Shown here: one piece after another, positions 9,137-16,479 of the stretch
Numbering within the stretch: position 1 is the stretch's first letter
Layout: each line of letters starts with the position of its first letter
Assembly: GCA_051010015.1 (NCBI GenBank)
Contig: JBPCVZ010000323.1
Span: 1 to 39,828, forward strand
Direction: 5' to 3'
DNA: 39,828 bases
From: CAJQQK01 sp051010015
GTDB taxonomy: Bacteria; Pseudomonadota; Alphaproteobacteria; Rhizobiales; Hyphomicrobiaceae
The notes under the pieces: model-generated
What the model was told of the DNA's origin: nothing
The model's database searches: none
What the model saw: the letters and a program-made list of their open reading frames with translations, nothing else
Translations under genes and position numbers: made by a program

Positions 9137-10405
9137 TCAGGTTGCGGGGGGCGTGATCAGGATGGCCCGGAAATCGTTGATGTTCGTTAACGTTGGACCC
9201 GTCTTGACCAGATCGTCGAGCTTCTGAAAGAATGTATAGCCGTCATTGTTCGAAAGACAGGCGTGTGCGTCGATTGCGGCCGCTTTAGCCCGCGCGAGTG
9301 TGTCGGGTCCGGTCACGGCACCGGCGTTGTTTTCGCTGCCATCGATGCCATCCGTGTCGCATGCGATGGCGTGAATTTGCTTGTTGCCGGCGAGTGCGAC
9401 GGTCAGCGCCAGCAGATACTCAGCATTGCGCCCGCCTCGTCCATCGCCCTTGACCGTTACGGTCGTCTCGCCGCCGGAAATCAGTGCGACAGGCGCATCG
9501 TCCAACGCGAGGCTGGCGGCAATGGCCTTGGCCTGCTCTGCGTGATCGATTGCTACCTCGCGCGCTTCGCCTTCGAGGTCATCGCCGAGAATTTCAGGCG
9601 TTATGCCGGTCTCGTGGCAGACGTCGGCGGCCGCTTCCAGCGAGGCCATCGGTGTTGCGATCATGCGGAAGGTGCTGTGTGCGAGGCTCGCGTCGCCTGG
9701 TTTGGGTGTTTCCGCCATCTCGCCGTCGAGGAAGGTCGCGATCGACGCGGGCGGCATAATGCCGAAGCGTGCCAGCACCGCTTTGGCGTCGGCCACTGTC
9801 GTCGCATCTGCGACAGTCGGGCCCGATGCGATCACCGCCGGATCGTCGCCGGGTACATCGGAGATCGCGAGTGCGACGACCGGAGCCGGCGCTGCTGCGA
9901 GCGCCAGCCGGCCGCCTTTGATTGCTGAAAGGTGTTTGCGCACGGTGTTCATGTCCGTGATGTTGGCACCGGACTTGAGCAAAGCGCGGTTTAGTTCCTG
10001 CTTGTCTTCCAACGCGATTCCGGGTCCGGGCAGGGTCAGCAGGGCCGAGCCGCCACCGGAGATCAGGCACAGCACCAAGTCGTCGCCCGACAGGCCTTGT
10101 ACGGCGGCGAGGATGCGCTCGGCCGCCTCAAGTCCCTTGATGTCGGGCACCGGATGCGCGGCTTCCACCACCTCGATGCGATCGCAGGCCAGGCCATGGT
10201 CGTAACGCGTGACGACGAGGCCGCTGATGGGGCCGGGCCAACTCGTTTCGGTCGCCTTCGCCATCGATGCGGCGGCTTTGCCGGCACCGATGACGATCGT
10301 GCGTCCTTTTGGCGGCTCCGGCAGAAACGCCGGCAGGCAATGGATCGGATCGGCCGCCTTGACGGCGGCATCGAACAGGCTGAGCAGAAATGCCTTGTGA
10401 TCCAT
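9137..10405 (-). CDS. Glycerate 2-kinase, MOFRL family (GckA/TtuD type)
   Basis: A 422-residue kinase of the MOFRL/DUF4147 family, which phosphorylates D-glycerate to 2-phosphoglycerate. Recognisable segments are IVIGAGKAAASMAKA near the N-terminus, AHPVPD, the phosphate-binding ISGGGSALLTLPGPG, LLKSGANITDMNTVRKHLS, SDVPGDDPAVIASGPT, and the C-terminal MOFRL signature GRGGRNAEYLLAL followed by CDTDGIDGSENNAGA. ATG at 10405 has GAGGATC upstream. In older annotation the same protein is called hydroxypyruvate reductase TtuD. Placement between tartronate semialdehyde reductase and glycolate oxidase fits the glycerate branch of glyoxylate metabolism. Confidence 0.92.
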   Translation of the reverse strand: MDHKAFLLSLFDAAVKAADPIHCLPAFLPEPPKGRTIVIGAGKAAASMAKATETSWPGPISGLVVTRYDHGLACDRIEVVEAAHPVPDIKGLEAAERILAAVQGLSGDDLVLCLISGGGSALLTLPGPGIALEDKQELNRALLKSGANITDMNTVRKHLSAIKGGRLALAAAPAPVVALAISDVPGDDPAVIASGPTVADATTVADAKAVLARFGIMPPASIATFLDGEMAETPKPGDASLAHSTFRMIATPMASLEAAADVCHETGITPEILGDDLEGEAREVAIDHAEQAKAIAASLALDDAPVALISGGETTVTVKGDGRGGRNAEYLLALTVALAGNKQIHAIACDTDGIDGSENNAGAVTGPDTLARAKAAAIDAHACLSNNDGYTFFQKLDDLVKTGPTLTNINDFRAILITPPAT

Positions 10406-10440
10406 CGCTGATCCTCGCTGCGGGCGTCGCTGTGATACGG

Positions 10441-11331
10441 CTAGCCGCCTGCGACCTGGTGATTGGCCATGCGCTCGAGTGCCTTGACCAGGCCTGAATG
10501 GTCATCGTCGGCGCCGCCGTGGCTTGCGCAAGAGTTGAACAACTCCTGCGCGGTCGCCGTGTTGGGCAGCGAGATGCCCATTTCCTTGGCGTTTTGCAGT
10601 GCGAGGTTGAGGTCTTTCTGGTGCAGGCGAATGCGGAAGCCCGGGTCAAAGGTGCGGTTGAGCATGCGTTCGGCGTGAATCTCGAGGATTTTCGACGATG
10701 CGAAACCGCCCATCAGGGCCTCGCGGACCTTGGCCGGATCGGCGCCCGCCTTGGAGGCGAAGAGCAGCGCTTCGGCGACCGCTTCGATGTTGAGGGCGAC
10801 GATGATCTGATTGGCGACCTTGGTTGTCTGTCCTGCGCCGATCGGGCCAACGTGCGTGATGTTCTTGCCCATGAGATCGAACAGCGGCTTGGCACGGGCG
10901 AATCCGTCGTCCGTGGCGCCGACCATGATCGTCAAGGACGCCGCCTTGGCACCGACCTCACCGCCCGATACCGGCGCGTCGACGTAGTCGCAGCCGAGGG
11001 CGGCAATCTTCCCGGCAAACGCCTTGGTGTCGATCGGTGAGATCGAGCTCATGTCGATGACGAGTTTACCTTGCGACAGGCCGGCCGCGACGCCCTCGGG
11101 CGCAAACAGCACCTCTTCGACTTGTGGCGTATCGGGTACGATCATGATGATCACATCCGATGCCTCAGCGACGGCCTTGTGGGAGGCCAGGTTTTCGACG
11201 CCTTTCGCCTTCAGTTCTTCAGGAACCGGTGAGTTGTGAGTGCGTGTGACAACTTTGTGGCCGGCATCGACAAGATGGCCGGCCATCGGGGCGCCCATGA
11301 TGCCAAGGCCGATAAAGCCGATCGTGGTCAT
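10441..11331 (-). CDS. garR: 2-hydroxy-3-oxopropionate (tartronate semialdehyde) reductase
   Basis: A 296-residue beta-hydroxyacid dehydrogenase that reduces tartronate semialdehyde to D-glycerate with NAD(P)H. It has the Rossmann motif GFIGLGIMGAPMA (residues 5-17), the substrate-binding DAPVSGGEVGA (118-128) and catalytic Lys171 in GQTTKVANQ. The frame is open to 11409, but ATG at 11331 is preceded by GGAGG at the right distance and gives the family's usual length. It is the first gene of the glycolate set, 35 bases before glycerate kinase. Other family members reduce 3-hydroxyisobutyrate or succinate semialdehyde; the neighbours decide for tartronate semialdehyde. Confidence 0.9.
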   Translation of the reverse strand: MTTIGFIGLGIMGAPMAGHLVDAGHKVVTRTHNSPVPEELKAKGVENLASHKAVAEASDVIIMIVPDTPQVEEVLFAPEGVAAGLSQGKLVIDMSSISPIDTKAFAGKIAALGCDYVDAPVSGGEVGAKAASLTIMVGATDDGFARAKPLFDLMGKNITHVGPIGAGQTTKVANQIIVALNIEAVAEALLFASKAGADPAKVREALMGGFASSKILEIHAERMLNRTFDPGFRIRLHQKDLNLALQNAKEMGISLPNTATAQELFNSCASHGGADDDHSGLVKALERMANHQVAGG

Positions 11332-11551
11332 TGTTCGTTCCTCCAGATTGTTTGGCACCGATCGAGGCGCGCGGGCTTTTGCTGCTTCGGCTAACAGATG
11401 CCGGGGCATCTGACCAGTTCGTGAACCGAAATTCGTTCAGCAAAAATGTATCGGATTGGTACTGATTGTTCACGGGTAATTGAAGTTCCGTGAGTTTTGA
11501 GGTCATATGCACGCCGCAAAGTACGTGAAACGCGACTCTCAGGATCGTTCA

Positions 11552-12787
11552 ATGACCTACGGCTTGACTTCCGAACAGCTGGCGCTGCAGGGCCGCGCGC
11601 GAGAATTGGCCCAATCCGTCATGAAGCCGCGGGCGCGTCGCGTCGATGAGACGGAAGAATACGCCTGGGACAACATCGATGCGTTGCGCGACGCCGGTTT
11701 CATGGGCATGACGATTCCCAAGGAATATGGTGGCCCGGGCCTCAGCTACCTGGATGTCGTCCTGGTGATCGAGGAAATGGCGCGGTGCTGCGGTGCCGCC
11801 GGGCGGATTTCTGTCGAGGCCAACATGGGCGCGATTTCCGCGATCATGGCCTATGGCACCGAGGAACAGAAACGATTCGCCGCCGCATTTCCGCTCTCCG
11901 GCGACAAACCGGCGATCTGTATCACGGAGCCGGAAGCCGGCAGTGCTGCGACGGAAATGACCACACGCGCCGTCAAGCGCGGCGATAAGTTCATCATCAA
12001 CGGGCGCAAACATTGGATCACTGGTGGCGGCGTGTCGCGCCTGCATCTGGTTTTTGCCCGTACCTTTGATGAGAACGGCGATGATCTCGGGATCGGCGGG
12101 TTCATCGCGGTGCGCGATGAGACGCCGGGGCTGGTGATTGGCAAGCGCGAGCCGGCGATGGGGCTGCGTGGCATTCCGGAGACCGAAATCCTGTTCGAGG
12201 ACATGGAGATCAACGAAGATATGATGCTGGTGCCGCCGTCCGGGTTGCGCCGCGGCTTCGGGGATTTGATCGACGCCTATAACTCGCAGCGAGTCGGCGC
12301 CGGCACGGTCGCACTGGGGCTGGCGCAGGGTGCCTACGATCTGGTTCTCGATTATCTGCAGGAGCGCGAGCAGTTCGGGCGCCCGATCGCGGAATTCCAG
12401 GGCCTGCAATGGATGCTTGCAGATCTCGCAACCGGTATCGAGGCGAGCCGCGGGTTGATATACCGGGCGGCGCGCTCCAAGGGGGATCGCGCGGGGTTGT
12501 TTCCTGATCCGGTAATGGCAGCCCAGGCAAAGTTGTTCACTTCCGAGATGGCGGTCAAGGTCACCAATGACGTGCTGCAGATGCACGGTGCCTGGGGTTA
12601 TTCGCGCAACTGCGATGCCGAGCGTTATGTACGCGATGCCAGGATGTTCACGATCGCTGGCGGGACGGCGCAAATGCTGCGCACGCTGATTGCTGGCGGC
12701 GAGCTCGACATGAAGATCCCGCAGACCCGCGATGGTTTCCTCAAACTCGCCGAGCAGAACGCCAAGCGTGCCGTGGCGGCGGAGTAG
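11552..12787 (+). CDS. Acyl-CoA dehydrogenase-fold protein, probable 3-sulfinopropanoyl-CoA desulfinase
   Basis: A 411-residue FAD protein with all acyl-CoA dehydrogenase landmarks: CITEPEAGSAATEM (flavin/substrate loop, 123-136), HWITGGG, REQFGRP and QMHGAWGYSR. It lacks the catalytic glutamate at both places known in the family. At the MCAD site the usual YEGT is IAGGT (Gly370), and at the helix-G site used by isovaleryl-CoA dehydrogenase the residue is Gln246 in YNSQRVGAG. A Gln in helix G plus an arginine near residue 84 (here Arg85 in GAAGRIS) is, from memory, the pattern described for the Advenella 3-sulfinopropanoyl-CoA desulfinase, which releases sulfite and propanoyl-CoA. The C-terminal IPQTRDGFLK also resembles it. 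ATG at 11552 follows AGGA; ATG at 11507 is the longer option. If the desulfinase call is wrong it is an ordinary acyl-CoA dehydrogenase family member. Confidence 0.75.
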   Translation: MTYGLTSEQLALQGRARELAQSVMKPRARRVDETEEYAWDNIDALRDAGFMGMTIPKEYGGPGLSYLDVVLVIEEMARCCGAAGRISVEANMGAISAIMAYGTEEQKRFAAAFPLSGDKPAICITEPEAGSAATEMTTRAVKRGDKFIINGRKHWITGGGVSRLHLVFARTFDENGDDLGIGGFIAVRDETPGLVIGKREPAMGLRGIPETEILFEDMEINEDMMLVPPSGLRRGFGDLIDAYNSQRVGAGTVALGLAQGAYDLVLDYLQEREQFGRPIAEFQGLQWMLADLATGIEASRGLIYRAARSKGDRAGLFPDPVMAAQAKLFTSEMAVKVTNDVLQMHGAWGYSRNCDAERYVRDARMFTIAGGTAQMLRTLIAGGELDMKIPQTRDGFLKLAEQNAKRAVAAE

Positions 12788-12796
12788 GCTCGCGCG

Positions 12797-13477
12797 CTAT
12801 TGCGGCGTCACGCCGGCCGGCCGGTTGCCCTTCGACCAGAGTTCGAGGGTGCCGCTGCGCGCAAAGATTCGGTAGTCCATCTTGTCCATTTGCATCGTAA
12901 ATTTCAGCGGGCGCGTGCGCAGATCGAGGAACGGGATTCCGATATCCTTCGAGGCGGTGTTGAGCTTGATTTCGAATTCATAGGTGCCGCCTTCCTGGTC
13001 GGTGATGCGCGGCAACGTCTCATCGGCGACGGGGAAGAACTGGACGGCGTGAGAACTGGAAATGCGGCCTGGAAGCGAGACCGGTGCGTAGGCCTTGACA
13101 GGTGCGATGCCCCACGGGCCGGTTTGTGCCGAGTAGAATTTCTTGGTGTCGCCGGTTTTCAGGTTCTTGACCGCCAAATCGAGTGACAGCACGGTGCCCG
13201 TGCGTGCGCCATCATTGGCGAGCGTGACGGGAATGATGAAGACCTCGAAGGGATCGCTGGGGCGGTTCGGGTCCGTGTAGGCGATCCGGGGCGGCACATA
13301 GATTGCCAGTTCGGGCGCGCGCAGCACGGCTTCGTAGAAGCTGTAGCCTGAGAACAGCAGCGCCAGAGCGGAGATGAATGTTGCAAGGCGCCCGCCGTGG
13401 TTGTGTGCGCTGTTGCGTGCCTGCTCCAGGGCCTCGTCCTGCATGTGGTCGCGATGCTGTGCTCTCGGAGTTGCCAT
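12797..13477 (-). CDS. Conserved-looking hypothetical protein with one N-terminal membrane anchor
   Basis: A 226-residue protein I do not recognise. The first 29 residues are polar and rich in Gln, His and Arg. Residues 31-49 (LATFISALALLFSGYSFYE) form one transmembrane segment, and the remaining 175 residues look like a beta-rich soluble domain, presumably periplasmic, with alternating hydrophobic stretches (FEVFIIPVTLAND, YEFEIKLN, LKFTMQMDKMDYRIF). No catalytic motif and no cysteine are seen. It converges on the acyl-CoA dehydrogenase-like gene, nine bases away, and is divergent from the biotin carrier gene. Codon use and GC content match the neighbours, so it appears to be a real native gene. 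Confidence 0.7.
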   Translation of the reverse strand: MATPRAQHRDHMQDEALEQARNSAHNHGGRLATFISALALLFSGYSFYEAVLRAPELAIYVPPRIAYTDPNRPSDPFEVFIIPVTLANDGARTGTVLSLDLAVKNLKTGDTKKFYSAQTGPWGIAPVKAYAPVSLPGRISSSHAVQFFPVADETLPRITDQEGGTYEFEIKLNTASKDIGIPFLDLRTRPLKFTMQMDKMDYRIFARSGTLELWSKGNRPAGVTPQ

Positions 13478-13664
13478 CGGGCCGCCTTGTCGTGGTGTGA
13501 CTGATCATCAGACTTGTGACTAACACGTGGAATTCGGCGTTGACGAGGCCGGATTGGGAGGCCGGATCGTCATTGAAATGGTACAATCAACCTGCTGATT
13601 GTAAGGCACGGCATGGCAGGTCAGGTTGGCTTTCTCGGTTTGGCTCTTGAGGGTGGCAGGAATA

Positions 13665-13883
13665 ATGGCAGCAACCAAAGTCGTGACGGACGTGGCCGGC
13701 AATGTCTGGAAGATCGTCGCGAAGGTGGGCGACAAGGTCGCTGAGGACGATACCATCATGATCATGGAATCCATGAAAATGGAGATTCCGGTGACCGCGC
13801 CCAAAGACGGCACGCTGAAAGAGATCATGGTCGAAGAAGGCGAAGCCATTCCGGAAGGCGAAACCGTTGCCATGATCGAATAG
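13665..13883 (+). CDS. Stand-alone biotin carboxyl carrier (biotinyl-domain) protein
   Basis: A 72-residue single biotinyl/lipoyl domain. The biotin attachment motif is MESMKME with Lys38 as the acceptor, followed by the conserved IPVTAPKDGTLKEI hairpin and ending EGETVAMIE. It is far shorter than AccB (about 150 residues), because it lacks the N-terminal and Pro/Ala-rich linker parts. ATG at 13665 has AGGA four bases upstream; the longer frame from 13626 adds a hydrophobic stretch without a ribosome binding site. Similar mini-carriers serve acyl-CoA, urea or other biotin-dependent carboxylases. No carboxylase gene is adjacent, so its partner enzyme must be encoded elsewhere. Confidence 0.85.
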   Translation: MAATKVVTDVAGNVWKIVAKVGDKVAEDDTIMIMESMKMEIPVTAPKDGTLKEIMVEEGEAIPEGETVAMIE

Positions 13884-13886
13884 AAT

Positions 13887-13942
13887 AGAGAGCCGGGCAA
13901 TAAATATGAACCATTCTGCAGAGCGGATTTGCCCGGTGCTCT
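13887..13942 (+). other. Inverted repeat downstream of the biotin carrier gene
   Basis: Arms AGAG-GCCGGGCAA-like (13887-13900) and TTGCCCGG-GCTCT-like (13929-13942) pair over 12 of 14 positions, with a two-base internal mismatch and a 28-base loop. It starts four bases after the biotin carrier stop. There is no T run, so it is better read as an mRNA 3'-end or regulatory hairpin than as an intrinsic terminator. Confidence 0.3.
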
Positions 13943-14025
13943 AGGCGCGCCGGTTCGTCGGTTGGCCTTCAGGTGATGCGGCATTCGTTATAGGCTCAGT
14001 CCTTGAACAACAATTGAGGGCAGTG

Positions 14026-15345
14026 ATGGCCATGAAGAAGATTCATCTGGCACAGTTCTTGGTCCATGGTCCAAGCTACCATTCGCTGGGCATGTGGCGT
14101 CACCCGAAGACCGCGGAAGCCGGCTATGACTGGCGGCGCCCGGAACTCTATCAACATATTGCGCAGGTCTGCGAACGTGGGCTCTTCGACGCCGTCTTCT
14201 TCGCTGACCTCAACTACATCGCCGATTCATTCCAGGGTACGCTGGAGCCGGCACTCAGATATGCCGTACAGGCGCCGGAACACGATCCCATTCCGCTGCT
14301 CTCGTTCATGGCCGCTGCGACCAAACACATCGGCGTGGCGGCGACGTTCTCGACGAGCAATCAGCATCCCTTTTACGCCGCGCGAATGTGGGCGACGATC
14401 GATCACCTGACAAACGGACGCGCCGGCTGGAACGTCGTGACATCGATCAACCGCAACCAGCAGGCCAACTATGGCGTCGAACGCGAGGATACCGACCAGC
14501 GCTACGACCGTGCCTTCGAATACATGGAGGTGTGTCGGAAGCTTTGGGACAGCTGGGATGAAGACGCGGTGGTGATGGATCGCGCCGGCGCGGTCTTCGC
14601 TGACCATACCAAGGTGCGGCGCATCGAGCATGAAGGAAAATTCTTCAAGTCGCGCGGCCCGCTCAACGTCGTGCGCTCGCCGCAAAACGGCCCGGCGATC
14701 CTGCAGGCCGGTACCTCGCCAAAAGGCCGTGATTTTGCGGCTCAGTATGCCGATGCCATTTTCGCCATTCAGCCAAATGTGGCCGAAGCCAAGAAGTATT
14801 TTGCCGATATCAAGAAGCGTGTCGGCGAACTTGGGCGAGATCCGAACCACTGCAAGATGCTGTTTGGCATGCAACCTATCCTCGCCGAGACGGAGGCCGA
14901 GGCGCTGGAGAAGCAGGCCGAGCACAACGCGCTCGTTCCCCTCGATGCCGGGCTTGCGATCCTCTCGGCGCACCTTGATCATGATTTGTCGCAGTACGAT
15001 CTCGATCTGCCCGTTGCAGATAGCAATGAGCCGGCGCTGCAGCGCATGAAGTCGCGTTTCCGCAAGGCGGATGGTTCGTCGATGACGTTACGCGAAGCCG
15101 GCGAGCGTCACGGGCAGGGTGTCGGCCTGCCGCAGTTTGTTGGCACGCCGGAAATGGTTGCTGACCAGATGGAGGCTTTTGTTGGCGAAGTCGGCGGCGA
15201 TGGTTTTATGATCTCGATGATCTACGCGCCGGGCGCGCTGGAAGAGTTCGTTGATCAGGTCATCCCGATCCTGCAGGCCCGCGGACTCTATCGGACCGAG
15301 TACAAAGGTACGACCCAGCGCGATTTGTTCCTCGATGACGAATAG
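14026..15345 (+). CDS. LLM class flavin-dependent monooxygenase (NtaA/SnaA/DszA/DmoA family)
   Basis: About 439 residues of the bacterial luciferase-like superfamily, in the subgroup of nitrilotriacetate monooxygenase component A, dibenzothiophene sulfone monooxygenase and dimethyl sulfide monooxygenase. These enzymes use FMNH2 from a separate reductase to oxygenate the substrate. Typical segments are HLAQFLVHGPSYHSLGMWRHP near the start, LFDAVFFADL, TFSTSNQHPFYAARMWATIDHLTNGRAGWNVVTS, and the C-terminal FVGTPEMVADQMEA. ATG at 14026 has GAGGG five bases upstream; an ATG six bases further on is also possible. No flavin reductase gene is in the window. Its 3' end overlaps the oppositely oriented thioredoxin-like gene by 58 bases. 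The substrate is unknown; sulfur or amine compounds are usual in the family. Confidence 0.88.
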   Translation: MAMKKIHLAQFLVHGPSYHSLGMWRHPKTAEAGYDWRRPELYQHIAQVCERGLFDAVFFADLNYIADSFQGTLEPALRYAVQAPEHDPIPLLSFMAAATKHIGVAATFSTSNQHPFYAARMWATIDHLTNGRAGWNVVTSINRNQQANYGVEREDTDQRYDRAFEYMEVCRKLWDSWDEDAVVMDRAGAVFADHTKVRRIEHEGKFFKSRGPLNVVRSPQNGPAILQAGTSPKGRDFAAQYADAIFAIQPNVAEAKKYFADIKKRVGELGRDPNHCKMLFGMQPILAETEAEALEKQAEHNALVPLDAGLAILSAHLDHDLSQYDLDLPVADSNEPALQRMKSRFRKADGSSMTLREAGERHGQGVGLPQFVGTPEMVADQMEAFVGEVGGDGFMISMIYAPGALEEFVDQVIPILQARGLYRTEYKGTTQRDLFLDDE

Positions 15346-15746
15346 CCGGTTTTGCTCGCAACGGGCGGGCTCGCGTGGCGGCGCAATGATGGTAGCTTGG
15401 CCAATTGCTCGCGCAGCAGCGTCCAGAATACCTCGCGGCCCGGATAACCGCGTACCCGGCCGATTTCGATGCCATCCTCGATCAGGATGAACACGGGTGT
15501 CGCGCGGCCGAGATTGATGCCGGTAAGGTCAGCCGGCTTTGGGTCTGAGATATCGACGCGGCGCAACGGTGCAATCCGGCCGACCGGCGTGCTGTTGTAC
15601 GTGGTGCCAATGTCGACATCCCACCTATGGCACCAATGGCAGTTTTCCTGTTCGACCATGATCAGTTCGGCGGCGCTGACACGCTTCGCCGGCAGGCAAG
15701 CGGCTGTGACGAGCGCGAAGATGGCAATAACCAACGTATAGTTCAT
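15288..15746 (-). CDS. Periplasmic SoxS-like thioredoxin-fold protein
   Basis: A 152-residue protein with a Sec signal peptide (MNYTLV plus a hydrophobic core to about residue 19, with a likely cleavage after VSA at 25). It has a thioredoxin-type ECHWCH motif, Cys36 and Cys39, and the later segment RATPVFILIEDGIEIGRVRGYPG that contains the cis-Pro loop. This arrangement matches the regulatory thioredoxin-like SoxS proteins that act as periplasmic thiol-disulfide reductases near sulfur-oxidation genes. ATG at 15746 is preferred over the upstream in-frame start because GAGAGG precedes it. The last 30 residues are basic, low in complexity and unlike the family, and they lie over the 3' end of the LLM gene. 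Confidence 0.75.
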   Translation of the reverse strand: MNYTLVIAIFALVTAACLPAKRVSAAELIMVEQENCHWCHRWDVDIGTTYNSTPVGRIAPLRRVDISDPKPADLTGINLGRATPVFILIEDGIEIGRVRGYPGREVFWTLLREQLAKLPSLRRHASPPVASKTGYSSSRNKSRWVVPLYSVR

Positions 15747-15799
15747 GCTGGGCCTCTCTTTGCCGGGCACCGGCCGTCATCGAAAACTCTGGATAACAC

Positions 15800-15829
15800 A
15801 AAAAAACACCGACCGCGGTGCGACCGGTG
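15800..15829 (-). terminator. Rho-independent terminator after the cytochrome c gene
   Basis: On the minus strand a nine-pair hairpin (CACCGGTCG / CGGTCGGTG, two G-T pairs) with a five-base loop is followed at once by seven T residues. It lies about 35 bases after the cytochrome c stop and upstream of the SoxS-like gene, so the latter would need its own promoter or read-through. Confidence 0.75.
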
Positions 15830-15864
15830 CTCTGATGCACGTGTTTGGAGGCCTGTCGGACGAT

Positions 15865-16254
15865 CTACTTCTTCTTTGTTGCTTCCTTCAGGTAGGCAAT
15901 GACGTTGTCGCGATCGGATTTCTTCTTCAGGCCGACAAACGCCATCTTGTTCTTCGGGATGAACTTTCTCGGTTTTTCGAGGTAGGCGTCGATGTTGGCC
16001 TCATCCCAGACCATACCCTCTTCGCCTTTTTTGCGCATCGCCTTGGAATACTTGAACTTTTCTACCACGCCGGCTTTCCGCCCAATGATGCCAACGAGGT
16101 GCGGCCCGACTTTGTTCTTCTCTTTGTCGACGACGTGACAGACGGCGCAGCGTTTATAGACGGACTTGCCTTTCTTGGCATCGCCTTCCGCCAATGCCGA
16201 GCTTTGGCTGACGATGAGGGCGGCGAACATGCCGGCGACGTGTCTTAACTTCAT
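15865..16254 (-). CDS. Class I c-type cytochrome
   Basis: A 129-residue secreted cytochrome c. The signal peptide runs to about residue 22 (SALA before EGDAKKGK). The haem site is CAVCH (Cys36, Cys39, His40) and the distal ligand is probably Met104 in KNKMAFVG. The fold signature GPHLVGIIGRKAG and the C-terminal helix DNVIAYLKEATKK match the mitochondrial-type c2/c550 group of alphaproteobacteria. It carries electrons in the periplasm. ATG at 16254 has GGAGGG upstream and a strong terminator follows, so it is probably monocistronic. Confidence 0.93.
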   Translation of the reverse strand: MKLRHVAGMFAALIVSQSSALAEGDAKKGKSVYKRCAVCHVVDKEKNKVGPHLVGIIGRKAGVVEKFKYSKAMRKKGEEGMVWDEANIDAYLEKPRKFIPKNKMAFVGLKKKSDRDNVIAYLKEATKKK

Positions 16255-16479
16255 GTATCCCTCCGATTGGGTCGTTTAGTCAGTTCGAGTTCGTCTCATC
16301 TTGCGAGACGCGGACATTCAGCTGCTACAAACGGCAGATCACCATTTGGTCCACCCGTGGCATGTGGATGGATGTGTTCTTTATTTGTTCGGATTGCGAT
16401 TCTGCGTGATACTAGCCGTTGATGATGATGTTCTTGTGGCCGTTCACCCCTTGAGTGATTATTCGACCGGACAACAGTT

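Noticed and set aside
11549..12673. Minus-strand frame of 374 codons
   Set aside because: Antisense shadow of the acyl-CoA dehydrogenase-like gene, with no ribosome binding site and no recognisable domain.
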